DNA of 64,000 nucleotides. It comes from Polaribacter sp. (lineage in GTDB: Bacteria > Bacteroidota > Bacteroidia > Flavobacteriales > Flavobacteriaceae). Shown piece by piece: positions 18,245 to 28,309 of the stretch; the first letter of the stretch is position 1; every line of letters begins with the position of its first letter. The stretch spans positions 1 to 64,000 of the forward strand of contig JAQXEU010000037.1 in the NCBI GenBank assembly GCA_029250685.1, written 5' to 3'. The notes beneath the pieces are model-generated. The model did not search any database. It saw only the letters and a program-made list of their open reading frames with translations, and was not told the origin of the DNA. Made by a program: the position numbers and the translations under genes.

Positions 18245-20236
18245 ATGATATCCAAAGAAACCATAGACCGTGTTTTTGAAACTGCTCGAGTAGAGGAGGT
18301 AATTGGCGAATTTGTCCAATTAAAAAAAGCGGGGAGTAATTTCAAAGGATTAAGCCCATTTACGGATGAAAAATCTCCATCTTTTATGGTGTCACCTGTA
18401 AAACAAATATGGAAAGATTTTAGTACTGGAAAAGGAGGAAATGCTATTTCTTTTTTAATGGAGCACGAACATTATTCGTATCCAGAAGCGATAAAATATT
18501 TAGCTAGAAAATACAATATTGAAATTGAAGAAACTGAACAATCAGATGAGCAAAAGCAGCAATTAAACGAGCGCGAAAGCATGTTTGTGGTCTCTAAATT
18601 TGCATCCGAATATTTTCATGATTTAATGCTGAATACGCAACAGGGAAAAGCAATTGGGCTTTCGTATTTTAAAGAGCGTGGTTTTAGAGATGATATTATT
18701 GAAAAATTCGATCTTGGTTATTGTAAAGACGAATGGAATAATTTCACAAATGCTGCTTTAGATAAAGGATACGATTTAAAATATTTAGCTTCAACAGGAT
18801 TGACAATTGTAAAAGAAAATAAGCAGTTTGACCGTTTTAAAGGACGTGTTTTGTTTCCTATTCACTCAATGTCTGGTAGAGTTTTAGGTTTTGGAGGAAG
18901 AATTTTAACTGCGGATAAAAAAGCAGCCAAGTATTTAAACTCGCCTGAAAGCGATATTTATCATAAGAGTAAAATTTTATACGGAATTTATCAAGCTAAA
19001 AAAGAAATTGCCAAACAAGACAATTGTTTTTTGGTTGAAGGGTATACAGATGTAATTTCTTTTCATCAATCTGGAATAGAAAACGTAGTTGCTTCTTCAG
19101 GAACTGCTTTGACTTCTGATCAAATAAGACTGGTAAACAGATTGACAAAAAACATTACGGTACTTTTTGATGGTGATGCTGCAGGATTAAGGGCTTCTAT
19201 TCGTGGAATCGATTTGATTTTGGAACAAGGAATGAATGTAAAAGTGGTTTCTTTTCCTGAGGGAGAAGATCCAGATAGTTTTGCAAAATCACATTCGGAC
19301 ACAGAATTAAAAACCTATTTAGAAGATTCGGCGCAAGACTTTATCAACTTCAAAGTTTCTTTATTGATGAAAGAAGCGAAGAATGATCCAGTCAAAAAAG
19401 CAGGATTAATTAGAGATATTGTTACAAGTATTTCTAAAATTCCAGACGGAATTCAACGTGAAGTTTATGTACAAGAGTGTTCTCGAATCATGGAAATTTC
19501 TGAACGGGTATTGTTTAGTGAGCTGGCACAACTTTTAAATAAGGAGTCAAAACCAAAACGAGGGCAAAGTAATGTAGATCCAAATCAGCCACCGGCAGAA
19601 TATTTTATGGATCAAGAAACAGCAATGACGGCTGTAAAAGGAGGTGCAATTTCTACACAAAAAGTTGATCAACTAAATATATTAGAAAAAGAAATTATCA
19701 GAATTCTATTATTGTTCGGAAACGAAGAAGTGAGTTTTACAAATGTTATTGAAACTGAAGATGAACACGGAAAAGTCATTGAAGAAATAGAAGAATATAT
19801 TTCACCTGTTTTTAAAGAATTGTATTTAAATCTTCAAGATGATGAGGTTGAATTTACCAACAGTATATTTCAAAAGGTGTATTATGAACTGATAAATCAA
19901 ATCAGTCAAAACGAAAAAATTGACATTAATAGCTTAACAAATCATCCGAATGAAGAAATTTCAAATGAAGTTACAAGTATTTTAATGGATGAAGAAAAAT
20001 ATACGTTGAGCGAATGGGAACGGAAAAATATTTTTGTAACAGAAACCGCAAGTATACTGCCAAAATTAGTAACAGATGCCATCTTAAACCTACGAAGAAT
20101 ACTTATTGAGCGTAAGATTACTGAAATCATGAAAGAGTCTCTAAAAGATAATTCTATTAAAGTAGATTTAGAATTAATTTCAAATTACACAGGTCTTAAA
20201 AAACGCTTATTTGAGAAGTTAAATAGAGTTGTTTAA
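18245..20236 (+). CDS. dnaG: DNA primase lacking the zinc-ribbon ligands
   Basis: Makes RNA primers at the replication fork. 663 residues. The N-terminal CHC2-type fold is recognisable (GLSPFTDEKSPSF, then IWKDFSTGKGGNAISFLM) but aligned against E. coli DnaG the four zinc ligands are replaced: Cys40 by Ser37, His43 by Thr40, Cys61 by Asp58, Cys64 by Thr61, with no change in length. The TOPRIM core is intact (FLVEGYTDVISFHQSG, VLFDGDAAG, and a DPDSF block). The C-terminal helicase-binding region (about 430-663) is longer and more divergent than usual. As I recall, zinc loss is shared by Flavobacteriia, so the gene is not broken. Confidence 0.95.
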   Translation: MISKETIDRVFETARVEEVIGEFVQLKKAGSNFKGLSPFTDEKSPSFMVSPVKQIWKDFSTGKGGNAISFLMEHEHYSYPEAIKYLARKYNIEIEETEQSDEQKQQLNERESMFVVSKFASEYFHDLMLNTQQGKAIGLSYFKERGFRDDIIEKFDLGYCKDEWNNFTNAALDKGYDLKYLASTGLTIVKENKQFDRFKGRVLFPIHSMSGRVLGFGGRILTADKKAAKYLNSPESDIYHKSKILYGIYQAKKEIAKQDNCFLVEGYTDVISFHQSGIENVVASSGTALTSDQIRLVNRLTKNITVLFDGDAAGLRASIRGIDLILEQGMNVKVVSFPEGEDPDSFAKSHSDTELKTYLEDSAQDFINFKVSLLMKEAKNDPVKKAGLIRDIVTSISKIPDGIQREVYVQECSRIMEISERVLFSELAQLLNKESKPKRGQSNVDPNQPPAEYFMDQETAMTAVKGGAISTQKVDQLNILEKEIIRILLLFGNEEVSFTNVIETEDEHGKVIEEIEEYISPVFKELYLNLQDDEVEFTNSIFQKVYYELINQISQNEKIDINSLTNHPNEEISNEVTSILMDEEKYTLSEWERKNIFVTETASILPKLVTDAILNLRRILIERKITEIMKESLKDNSIKVDLELISNYTGLKKRLFEKLNRVV

Positions 20237-20311
20237 TAGTAAATACGTATTTATACGTAGTCTTATTTTTTTACTTTTTTGTATTTTAGTCCCCGCTGAG
20301 AAAAAAATGAC

Positions 20312-20443
20312 ATGAAAAAAATACTACAAATACTAAGAATTATTCAACTTTTTATAATACTGCCGTTTTCTATTGTTAATGGTTCAAAGAAAAAATCTTA
20401 TCATAAAATAAAAAGAAAGATGATTGCAGCAAACTTACTTTAG
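20312..20443 (+). CDS. Possible small hydrophobic/basic protein (43 aa)
   Basis: An ATG frame 75 bases after dnaG encodes a short protein: a lysine start, a hydrophobic stretch (LRIIQLFIILPFSIV), then a basic tail (SKKKSYHKIKRK). This resembles a single-pass membrane microprotein. Its last 9 bases overlap the convergent nadE 3' end. No homology is recognised and chance is a real possibility in AT-rich DNA. Confidence 0.25.
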   Translation: MKKILQILRIIQLFIILPFSIVNGSKKKSYHKIKRKMIAANLL

Positions 20444-21223
20444 TTTATTGCTAATTTCACAAACGGGTATTGGAATCATTTTATGTTGATTAATTGAGTT
20501 TAATCTTGTGTAAATTTTAAAGACCTCTAGTTCTCTTCCCTCAAAATCAGAATTTTCTTTTCCTTTTTCTAACATTTTCATAGCCCATTCTAGTTCGTCA
20601 TAGGAAGCACCTATTTGATCCTCGTCTGTTCTGCTGTCACCAAATAACCCGTCCGTTGGCTCTGCGCTTTGAATTGAATCAACAATATTTAAATAACTTG
20701 CCAGTTCATAAACTTCAGATTTTAATAAATCTGCAATCGGACTTAAATCTACTCCGCCATCACCATATTTAGTGTAAAAGCCAACACCAAAATCTTCAAC
20801 TTTATTTCCTGTTCCAGCAACAAGTAATCCATGAAGTCCGGCTAAATAATACAATGAAGTCATGCGTAATCTAGCTCGTGTATTTGCTAAAGCTAAATTT
20901 AAGGTTGCTTTATTTTCTGAATCTGGAACTTGAATTTTAAATTCTTCAAAAGTACTTGTCAAATCAACTTTAACAGAAGTTACGTTGTTAAAATCATTTT
21001 TTAAATTGTTAATGTGTTCTAATGCTCTGCTGACTTGGCTTTCTGCTTGATGAATTGGCATTTCTACACAAATCAATTTTAAACCTGTTTTTGCACATAG
21101 CTTAGATGTTACAGCAGAATCTATTCCGCCAGAAATACCTATAACAAACCCGTTTACTTTTGCGTTAATCGCATAATTCTTTAGCCAACTAACAATATGT
21201 TCAGATACTCTTTCTGCGTTCAT
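20435..21223 (-). CDS. nadE: NH3-dependent NAD synthetase
   Basis: Amidates deamido-NAD in the last step of NAD synthesis. 262 residues, the short ammonia-dependent form with no glutaminase domain. The ATP-pyrophosphatase P-loop SGGIDS is at 31-36; the LRMTSLYYLAG, GTGNKVEDFGVGFYTKYGDGGVD and EPTDGLFGDSRTDEDQIG blocks are typical. It is divergent from gldB with about 60 bases between starts. With nadK in the same window, two NAD(P) genes are present but not linked. Confidence 0.95.
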   Translation of the reverse strand: MNAERVSEHIVSWLKNYAINAKVNGFVIGISGGIDSAVTSKLCAKTGLKLICVEMPIHQAESQVSRALEHINNLKNDFNNVTSVKVDLTSTFEEFKIQVPDSENKATLNLALANTRARLRMTSLYYLAGLHGLLVAGTGNKVEDFGVGFYTKYGDGGVDLSPIADLLKSEVYELASYLNIVDSIQSAEPTDGLFGDSRTDEDQIGASYDELEWAMKMLEKGKENSDFEGRELEVFKIYTRLNSINQHKMIPIPVCEISNKLK

Positions 21224-21282
21224 TTATAAACTATTTTAGTACTTTTGTCGTTCTTAAATTAGAACTCTAATATACAAAGATA

Positions 21283-22239
21283 ATGCGGAAATATTTTTTC
21301 ATTTTTTCTCTTATTACAATCTTATTTTCATGTAATTCAAAACAAGAAAATCAAGTTGATGTAAGTGCAATTAAAGTAGATTTTTCGATTGATAGATTTG
21401 ATGTCGATTTCTATGCAACAACTGAGAATTCACTTTTTAAAACAAAAGAAAAATACCCATTATTTTTCCCAAAGAATACACCAGATTCTGTTTGGGTAAA
21501 TAAGATTAAGAATAAGGAAGAACAAGAATTATTCGCAGAAACACAAAAAGTATTTTCTAACATCGATTTTCTTAAAAACGATTTAGAACAATTGTTTAAG
21601 CATATTAAATATTATAATCCAGCATTTAAATCACCAAAAGTAGTTACGCTTTTAACAAATATAGATCATCAAAATAAAGTGCTTTTTAATGGAGAGTATT
21701 TGTTGATTTCGTTGGATGTTTATTTAGGTGAAAAACATGAGTTCTATGGTGATTATCCATCTTATATCAAACAGAATTTCGAAAAAGAGAATATTGTTAT
21801 TGATGCAGCAAAAGCAATTATTCCAAAAGGCAATCAGATTAATGATAGAACTTTTGTTAATAAAATGATAACTGAAGGTAAAAAATTATACTTATTAGAT
21901 AAGTATTTGCCTTTGATGAGTGATTATCAAAAAATAGGGTATTCTGCAGAAAAAAATAATTGGGCAATAGAGAACGAGGAGCAAGTTTGGAGGTACTTTA
22001 TCGAAAACAAAATGTTGTTCAGTACAGAAACAAACCTAAATAAAAGGTTTTTAGAAATGGCTCCATTCTCAAAATTTTATAGATCTGAAGATACATTGTC
22101 TCCTGGAAGAATTGGAGCTTGGGTTGGTTGGCAAATTGTACGTTCATATATGAAACATAATGATGTATCTTTGCAACAATTAATAAAAACACCTTCAGAA
22201 GAAGTTTATAAGAAATCAAAATACAAACCTAAAAAGTAA
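21283..22239 (+). CDS. gldB: Gliding motility lipoprotein GldB
   Basis: One of the Gld proteins required for gliding on surfaces in Flavobacteriia. 318 residues with a lipoprotein signal (ILFSC, Cys17). The VDFSIDRFDVDFY start, DSVWVNKI, and the C-terminal GRIGAWVGWQIVRSYMKHN block fit GldB as I recall it. gldC overlaps by one base (TAATG), the usual gldB-gldC pair. A TACTTTTG at 21240-21247 may be the -7 element. GldB is not found in the non-gliding T9SS core, so its presence argues for, but does not prove, gliding. Confidence 0.9.
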   Translation: MRKYFFIFSLITILFSCNSKQENQVDVSAIKVDFSIDRFDVDFYATTENSLFKTKEKYPLFFPKNTPDSVWVNKIKNKEEQELFAETQKVFSNIDFLKNDLEQLFKHIKYYNPAFKSPKVVTLLTNIDHQNKVLFNGEYLLISLDVYLGEKHEFYGDYPSYIKQNFEKENIVIDAAKAIIPKGNQINDRTFVNKMITEGKKLYLLDKYLPLMSDYQKIGYSAEKNNWAIENEEQVWRYFIENKMLFSTETNLNKRFLEMAPFSKFYRSEDTLSPGRIGAWVGWQIVRSYMKHNDVSLQQLIKTPSEEVYKKSKYKPKK

Positions 22240-22574
22240 TGGCAATAAAACACAATTCAGAAATAAAATTCAATGTAGGCTTAGACGAAAATAAAGTTCC
22301 TGAAACTATTTTTTGGACTGCAGAAGATGGTGGTATTGAGAATTCTGAATCAAAAGCTATAATGATTTCTGTTTGGGATCATTTAAAGAAAGACACTCTT
22401 CGAATGGATTTATGGACAAAAGACATGCCTGTTGATGAGATGAAGCAATTTTTTCATCAAACATTAGTTTCAATGGCAAACACTTTTGAGCGAGCAACTG
22501 ATGATCAAAAAATGAGTGCAACCATGAGAGATTTTTGTGAATATTTTTCAGAAAAGCTAGAGCTTAAAAAGTAA
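22239..22574 (+). CDS. gldC: Gliding motility protein GldC
   Basis: 111 residues, soluble, no signal peptide. Diagnostic start IKHNSEIKFNVGLDENKVPE and WTAEDGGI, with the conserved middle MISVWDHLKKDTLRMDLWTKDMPVDEMK. Starts on the last base of the gldB stop (TAATG), so it is translationally coupled. GldC supports but is not strictly essential for gliding in F. johnsoniae; its molecular role is unknown. Confidence 0.93.
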   Translation: MAIKHNSEIKFNVGLDENKVPETIFWTAEDGGIENSESKAIMISVWDHLKKDTLRMDLWTKDMPVDEMKQFFHQTLVSMANTFERATDDQKMSATMRDFCEYFSEKLELKK

Positions 22575-22745
22575 TATTAATTTTTAGTATTTGTTGTTTA
22601 ATATTCAAAATATCTTCGAATTGATAACAGTAACTTTATTAGAAATTAAGAAAATCACCTATTTAAAGTATTCCTCATTATTATTATTATATTATAAGAG
22701 ATTAGTTTTTTTAACTAACTTTAATAACTCAAAATTCCCCCAGAA

Positions 22746-23297
22746 ATGAGAATACTTAAGTTTTTTAGTGTTTTTTGTCTCATTTTATTACTCTGTAATT
22801 CCTGTGAGAAAGAGAAAGCACATCAAATTGTTTTTTATTCAGTGGATCAGTTAAAGCAAGATTTGGCTGTGAAAGTAAATAAAACGGATGGGTATGCTGT
22901 TTCTGTAAATTCAAATGCAGTTATTAATTTAAAATCTTCTGCAGTATTTAAAAAAAATATTGATTTACTAAAAGACGTTGAAGTTCAGCAGTTAAGTTTT
23001 AAGATTAAGAACTTTTCAATTAATTCCTTAACTGCAGCTACAAAGATTTCAAATATTGCTGTTTATGTTGATGAAATTAAAATTACAAGAAAAGATATTA
23101 AGTTTGATTTTTTAAGTCTTTTAACGAATGGTTTTAATTTTAAAATAGACAATCAAGAAATATTTTCTGCAATATCCTCAAAATTATTGCAAAAAAAGCA
23201 AGTTGTTGTTTCTTATTATAGTGATGCAGAATCTGATAAGTTATTTAATTTTGATTTAGAATTCTTATTAACAGCTAAAGGAACATTTGTAGATTAA
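22746..23297 (+). CDS. Lipoprotein of unknown function
   Basis: 183 residues with a lipoprotein signal (lipobox near CNSC, Cys20, with Cys17 also possible). The mature part is predicted beta-rich with many Val/Ile/Asn/Ser and no catalytic motif I recognise. It lies 170 bases after gldC on the same strand and ends at a bidirectional terminator, so it is probably its own unit. I do not recognise a family. Confidence 0.75.
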   Translation: MRILKFFSVFCLILLLCNSCEKEKAHQIVFYSVDQLKQDLAVKVNKTDGYAVSVNSNAVINLKSSAVFKKNIDLLKDVEVQQLSFKIKNFSINSLTAATKISNIAVYVDEIKITRKDIKFDFLSLLTNGFNFKIDNQEIFSAISSKLLQKKQVVVSYYSDAESDKLFNFDLEFLLTAKGTFVD

Positions 23298-23308
23298 TAA
23301 GCAAAAAC

Positions 23309-23344
23309 AAAAAAGTGCAATTAAATAATTAATTGCACTTTTTT
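23309..23344. terminator. Bidirectional intrinsic terminator
   Basis: Hairpin AAAAAAGTGCAATTA / TAATTGCACTTTTTT with A and T runs on both sides, between the plus-strand lipoprotein gene and the minus-strand OmpA-type gene that converge here. Confidence 0.88.
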
Positions 23345-23377
23345 ATATGTTATAAAGTAGTATTAAAAAGAAATTTC

Positions 23378-24841
23378 TTAATTCTTTTTAATATCTTCTA
23401 TTTTCTTTAGTTGAGTTTTGCTTTCGTAAAAACCTACAGACTTAATTTCAACCCTTCTATTAAGTTGTTTTCCTTGAGGTGTATTGTTTTGGTATTTAGG
23501 GTCTATTTCTCCATAACCTTTTGCGAAAATTCTATCCATTTCAACACCCCTTTCTATAAGGTAGTTTCTGGCTTCGTTTGCTCTTTTTTCTGAAAGCTTT
23601 AGATTGTAATCATCAGTGCCAACATCATCAGTAAATCCAGAAATACTAAATGTAACGTTTTTGTTTTTAAGCATAATTTCTGCAACATCATCTAACATGG
23701 TAAAGTAAAAACCACTTGTAATAGAGTTACTGTCTGAATTGAAATAGATGCTTTTAGAATAACTCATAACTGTTATCAACTCTGTAACTCTTAAAGAATT
23801 TAAATCCGGACATCCTTGGTATTTTTCTAAACCTTTTACTTCTGGACATTTGTCTTCTCTGTCAGGAATTCCATCTCTGTCTATATCTCCAACAAAAGGA
23901 CAACCATCATTGTCAACCCTTCCTTTAATAAAAGGACATTTATCTAAATAATCTGGAACGGTATCTTGATCACTATCAATAGGAGTTCCATTTCCATAAA
24001 CCATTACGCCAGCAGGAGTATCTGGGTCTCTATCAAGTTGGTCTATTACGCCATCATCATCTGTGTCAATAATTTCAAATGGCTCAACTTTTTCTTTGTC
24101 TTCATCACCCCAAATAGTGAATATCTTTTTTTCCCCTAGTTTTATAGCTACGCCAATATGTGTTACAAAAAATGTTTCCCAATCTTGTTTGTTGGAAATT
24201 GTAGCATCTAAATGATCTTCATAGTTGAAATACCAAGAAGGTCTGAACTCAATATCTACCCTCTTATTAAGTCTATACTTTATTCCAAGTTGTCCAGATA
24301 TGTATATTGAGCTAGCCTCGAAAACACTATTTCTTGCAGGGTTTACCCCAAAATCTACTAATAAATTGTTTGATCCATTAGAAAGTTTTTCAAATAGCGC
24401 AGAGTCGTATTGATGATATCCCGCTCCAAAGTAACCCGTAGCATGCCATTTTCTAGCATCTGTTACATATAGGTTAGAGAAACTTAAAATAAGATTTAAT
24501 TCAGCTCCATAAGATGTCCCTTTAAAAAATAAATTGTTTGATATTTTTTGTTGATCAACATAAAGAATGTCATAAACATTAGAGAAGTATTGTGCAGCAC
24601 CAGAGATTTTAGAGTAATTGACTTTAAACTCCATTCCTAATAATGGGTTAAACATTTTATCTACATAAGCATAGGCACCAAAATTCCAAAAATTACCAAG
24701 ATTTCCAGTTCCAATAGAGCGAAGATCTCCATGCATAATAAAATTACTTATTCCGCCACCAACAGCCCAAGTATTGCTATCGTCTAATAAAACTTTTTGA
24801 ATATTATTTATTGATTTTTTTGATAACAAATTGATAATCAT
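23378..24841 (-). CDS. OmpA-family protein with thrombospondin type 3 repeats, no visible signal peptide
   Basis: 487 residues: an N-terminal beta-barrel (about 20-245), a calcium-binding TSP3 region rich in DxDxDGxxD motifs (about 258-345, with DTDDDGVIDQLDRDPDTPAG and two similar units), and a C-terminal OmpA peptidoglycan-binding domain (about 365-475; ISGFTDDVGTDDYNLKLSEKRANEA, GYGEIDP, NRRVEI). The start at 24841 lies inside the 3' end of folK-dNK (38-base overlap) and gives IINLLSKKSINNIQKVLLDD ahead of the mature-looking SNTWAVGGG; no signal peptide can be found in any frame. A deletion removing the original promoter, start and signal is the simplest reading. Confidence 0.85.
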   Translation of the reverse strand: MIINLLSKKSINNIQKVLLDDSNTWAVGGGISNFIMHGDLRSIGTGNLGNFWNFGAYAYVDKMFNPLLGMEFKVNYSKISGAAQYFSNVYDILYVDQQKISNNLFFKGTSYGAELNLILSFSNLYVTDARKWHATGYFGAGYHQYDSALFEKLSNGSNNLLVDFGVNPARNSVFEASSIYISGQLGIKYRLNKRVDIEFRPSWYFNYEDHLDATISNKQDWETFFVTHIGVAIKLGEKKIFTIWGDEDKEKVEPFEIIDTDDDGVIDQLDRDPDTPAGVMVYGNGTPIDSDQDTVPDYLDKCPFIKGRVDNDGCPFVGDIDRDGIPDREDKCPEVKGLEKYQGCPDLNSLRVTELITVMSYSKSIYFNSDSNSITSGFYFTMLDDVAEIMLKNKNVTFSISGFTDDVGTDDYNLKLSEKRANEARNYLIERGVEMDRIFAKGYGEIDPKYQNNTPQGKQLNRRVEIKSVGFYESKTQLKKIEDIKKN

Positions 24842-25925
24842 CTATATTATTAACAAAATCCAAATCAGAAACATCTATGATTAGGGTGTTTAAACCTTGT
24901 TGTGTGTTGATGAAATTAGTATATCCATTATGAATTTTATTCAAATAATTATGAGATATATTTTGTTCATATTCACGTCCTCTTTTTTGAATATTTTTCA
25001 ATAATCTATCTGTATTTTGATACAAATAGACATACAAATCTGGCTTGGTAATTTCTCTATACATTAAATCAAACATCTTTCGATACAAAAGGTACTCATC
25101 TTTTTGTAAAGTTACCTGTGCGAAAATTAAAGATTTAAAGATATAATAATCAGATACAATTAAGTTTTTAAATAAGTCGAATTGTGCTAAATCATCGCTG
25201 AGTTGCTGGTATCTGTCGGCTAAAAAACTCATCTCTAATGGGAATGCAAAGCGTTCTTTATCCTCATAAAACTTAGGTAAAAAAGGATTATCAGCAAAGC
25301 GTTCAAGTACAACTTTAGCATTAAACTCATCAGACATCATCTTTGCTAAACTTGTTTTTCCGGCACCAATGTTTCCTTCGATAGCGATATAGTTATATTT
25401 TTCCGTTAACGGAACAGGTCTCACCAATGTTTCTTTTGTTTTTGTGATTTCTGAAGAGTCTTTACAAGAATGTAAACATTCACTAATGTGAGTTTTTGAA
25501 ACTGGATGAATTAAGTTTGAAGCAATTTCTGTTAAAGGAACTAACACGAATTTACGATCCATCATTCTTGGGTGTGGAACTATCAATTCGTGGGAAAAAA
25601 TAACTTCATCGTCAAACAAAAGAATGTCAATATCGATAGTCCTGTTTGAGTAGTTTACTGTATTTTTTCTAGTTCTTCCTAAGCTGTTTTCTATTTCTAA
25701 ACTATTACTCAGTAATGTTTCAGGTGGTAAATAGGTAGAGACTCTTAAACATATATTTAAGAAATCTTCACCTTTAAAGCCAATTGCTGGTGTTTTGTAA
25801 ACAGAAGAAATTTTTTGAATTGCGCCTATTTTTTCAGCAATTAAATGAATTGCTTTTTGAAGGTTTTTCAGCTTGTCACCTTGATTGCTTCCTAATGATA
25901 AATATGTAATTCGTTGAATTTTCAT
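24804..25925 (-). CDS. folK: Fusion of HPPK (FolK) and deoxynucleoside kinase
   Basis: 373 residues in two domains. Residues 1-155 are 6-hydroxymethyl-7,8-dihydropterin pyrophosphokinase of the folate pathway (LSLGSNQGDK, GRTRKNTVNYSNRTIDIDIL, LIVPHPRMMDRKFVLVPL). Residues 175-373 are a dNK-type kinase for nucleoside salvage (P-loop GNIGAGKT 184-191, ERFADNPFLPKFY, SFLADRYQQL, the LID ENISHNYL-type segment). This fusion is common in Bacteroidota. Its last 38 bases overlap the start of the OmpA-type gene, which is unusual. Confidence 0.93.
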   Translation of the reverse strand: MKIQRITYLSLGSNQGDKLKNLQKAIHLIAEKIGAIQKISSVYKTPAIGFKGEDFLNICLRVSTYLPPETLLSNSLEIENSLGRTRKNTVNYSNRTIDIDILLFDDEVIFSHELIVPHPRMMDRKFVLVPLTEIASNLIHPVSKTHISECLHSCKDSSEITKTKETLVRPVPLTEKYNYIAIEGNIGAGKTSLAKMMSDEFNAKVVLERFADNPFLPKFYEDKERFAFPLEMSFLADRYQQLSDDLAQFDLFKNLIVSDYYIFKSLIFAQVTLQKDEYLLYRKMFDLMYREITKPDLYVYLYQNTDRLLKNIQKRGREYEQNISHNYLNKIHNGYTNFINTQQGLNTLIIDVSDLDFVNNIDDYQFVIKKINK

Positions 25926-26024
25926 AAGTGTGGTACAAAGAAAATAAATCTTAAAAGAATAAACTTAATAAGTTTGATTCATTTATTAACATTAAGAATA
26001 AAACTACAAATGAACCTGATTGAT

Positions 26025-26057
26025 AAAAAAAGCACCTAATAGAAATTAGGTGCTTTT
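26025..26057 (-). terminator. Intrinsic terminator of pnp
   Basis: Hairpin AAAAGCACCTAAT / ATTAGGTGCTTTT with a 4-base loop; on the minus strand it is followed by a T7 run. It lies 27 bases after the pnp stop. Confidence 0.88.
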
Positions 26058-26083
26058 GACTTTATAAAGAAATCTAAATTAGT

Positions 26084-28309
26084 TTAATCTCTTTTTTCTC
26101 TTGGTTTTCTATCGTCACGTCTATTATCACGTCCACGATTATCTCTACCACGATTATTATCTCTAGGCGGTCTTGCTACATAACCTTCTGGTTTTTCTAA
26201 CAATGCCTTACGAGATACTTTTTCCTTACGAGTTCTAGGATCTACACCAAAGTACTTTACATCAAAAACATCACCCATATTTACAACATCTGTAACATTT
26301 TCTGTACGTTCCCAAGCTAATTCACTTACGTGTAATAAAACTTCATTTCCTGGTGCTTCAACATATTCTACAACTGCACCAAAATCTAACATTTTGATTA
26401 CTTTTACTTCGTATGCACTGCCAACTTCAGGTTTGAATAACATTGACTCGATTCGAGCAATAACATTTTCAATACCTGCTGGATCCGTTCCTAATATTTC
26501 AATAATTCCTTCTTCAGTAACAGCATCTTCAGTAATAACAATTGTTGTTCCTGTTTCTTTCTGTAATTCTTGAATATGTTTACCCCCTGGTCCAATAAAT
26601 GCACCAATCAATTCATTAGGAATTCTTCTGTTGACCATTTTAGGAGCATGCTCTTTAACTTCTTCATTTGCAGAAGAGATCGTCTCAGTTATTTTTCCTA
26701 AAATATGTAAACGACCTTCACGAGCTTGTTTTAATGCATTCACTAAAATCTCGTAGCTTAATCCTTTTACTTTAATATCCATCTGACAAGCAGTAATACC
26801 TTCAGAAGTTCCAGTTACTTTAAAGTCCATATCTCCTAAGTGATCCTCATCACCTAAAATATCAGATAATACAGCGTATTTTCCAGATTCTGCATCAGAA
26901 ATTAATCCCATTGCAATACCAGAAACTGGTCTTGTCATTTGTACACCTGCATCCATTAATGCCATTGTACCAGCACAAACTGTTGCCATAGAAGAAGAAC
27001 CGTTAGATTCTAAAACTTCAGAAACTACTCTTACTGTATAAGGACAGTCTTCAGGAATCATCCCTTTTAAACCACGCTGTGCTAAGTTACCATGTCCAAC
27101 TTCTCTACGAGATGTTCCACGAATTGGTCTAGCTTCACCTGTACAAAAAGGAGGGAAGTTATAATGTAGATAGAAATTTTCTTCACCTTCGTAAGATGGC
27201 ATGTCTATTTTATTTGCATCTCTAGATGTTCCTAAAGTAACAGTAGCTAAGGCCTGCGTTTCTCCACGAGTAAAGATTGATGAACCATGAACAGATGGTA
27301 AGTAATCTACTTCTGACCAAATAGGTCTAATTTCATCAGTTTTACGACCGTCTAAACGTAAACCTACATTTAATGTTAAATCTCTAATTGCAGCTTTTTC
27401 TGCTTTGCGATAATAATCAGAAACCAAACCACCATAATCCGCTAATTCTTCTTCAGAAAAAGTAGCTTTAATTTCTTCTTTTATTTCTTTAAATGCAGCA
27501 GTTCTTTCATGTTTAGATGATCCAGCTTCTGCAATAGCATAGACTTTATCGTAAGCCATATCATGAACCTTTTTCTCTAAATCTTTGTCTTCTCTTGCCC
27601 CTTCATATTCACGAACTTCTTTTTTTCCAAATGCTTCTGCTAATTTTAATTGAGCAGCACATTGTACTTTAATAGCTTCGTGTGCAAACTTAATTGCGTC
27701 AGCCATTTCTTCTTCAGAAATTTCATCCATTTCACCTTCAACCATCATTACAGAATCAGCTGAAGCTCCAATCATCATATCGATGTCAGATTCTGCTAAT
27801 TGCGCTCTTGTTGGATTGATAATAAACTCTCCATTGATACGACCAACTCTTGCTTCAGAGATTGCACATTCAAAAGGGAAATCTGATAACTGAATCGCTG
27901 CTGATGCTGCTAAACCTGCCATTGCATCTGGCATAACATCTTCGTCATGAGACATTAACTGAATCATCACTTGCGTTTCTGCAGTATAATCTTTTGGGAA
28001 TAATGGACGTAAAACACGGTCTACTAAACGCATTGTTAATACTTCTCCATCACTAGGTCTTGCTTCTCTTTTAAAGAAACCGCCAGGATATCTTCCTGCT
28101 GCAGCAAATTTTTCTCTGTAATCTACTGTTAAAGGTAGAAAACCAAGATCCTTTTGTTCGTAATTGGAAACAACTGTACACAACATCATACATTTTCCTG
28201 ATTGCACAACAACGCTACCATGAGCTTGTTTTGCTAATTTTCCGGTTTCGATAGAAATTTCTCTACCATCTCCAAGGTCTATAACCTCTCTAAATACTTT
28301 TGGAATCAT
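26084..28309 (-). CDS. pnp: Polyribonucleotide nucleotidyltransferase (PNPase)
   Basis: 3'-5' phosphorolytic exoribonuclease of RNA turnover. 741 residues: RNase PH domain 1 (about 1-220), alpha-helical linker, RNase PH domain 2 (about 310-540, [12 protein letters not shown] and the [16 protein letters not shown] active site), KH ([18 protein letters not shown]), S1 ([14 protein letters not shown]) and a short basic tail with [18 protein letters not shown] repeats, likely an RNA-binding extension. It lies 200 bases after rpsO, separated by a hairpin, matching the classic rpsO-pnp order. Confidence 0.97.
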   Translation of the reverse strand: MIPKVFREVIDLGDGREISIETGKLAKQAHGSVVVQSGKCMMLCTVVSNYEQKDLGFLPLTVDYREKFAAAGRYPGGFFKREARPSDGEVLTMRLVDRVLRPLFPKDYTAETQVMIQLMSHDEDVMPDAMAGLAASAAIQLSDFPFECAISEARVGRINGEFIINPTRAQLAESDIDMMIGASADSVMMVEGEMDEISEEEMADAIKFAHEAIKVQCAAQLKLAEAFGKKEVREYEGAREDKDLEKKVHDMAYDKVYAIAEAGSSKHERTAAFKEIKEEIKATFSEEELADYGGLVSDYYRKAEKAAIRDLTLNVGLRLDGRKTDEIRPIWSEVDYLPSVHGSSIFTRGETQALATVTLGTSRDANKIDMPSYEGEENFYLHYNFPPFCTGEARPIRGTSRREVGHGNLAQRGLKGMIPEDCPYTVRVVSEVLESNGSSSMATVCAGTMALMDAGVQMTRPVSGIAMGLISDAESGKYAVLSDILGDEDHLGDMDFKVTGTSEGITACQMDIKVKGLSYEILVNALKQAREGRLHILGKITETISSANEEVKEHAPKMVNRRIPNELIGAFIGPGGKHIQELQKETGTTIVITEDAVTEEGIIEILGTDPAGIENVIARIESMLFKPEVGSAYEVKVIKMLDFGAVVEYVEAPGNEVLLHVSELAWERTENVTDVVNMGDVFDVKYFGVDPRTRKEKVSRKALLEKPEGYVARPPRDNNRGRDNRGRDNRRDDRKPREKRD

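Noticed and set aside
18245-20236. dnaG as a pseudogene because of missing zinc ligands
   Set aside because: The frame is full length, the TOPRIM residues are intact, and the substitutions keep loop lengths, as expected of an inherited zinc-free form.
22575-22745. Possible RNA gene or regulatory leader between gldC and the unknown lipoprotein
   Set aside because: The interval is AT-rich with no stable hairpin and no conserved motif that I could see.
26090-26170. Direct repeats at the end of pnp as a DNA repeat element
   Set aside because: They are in-frame RGRDN-type codon repeats of the protein's RNA-binding tail.
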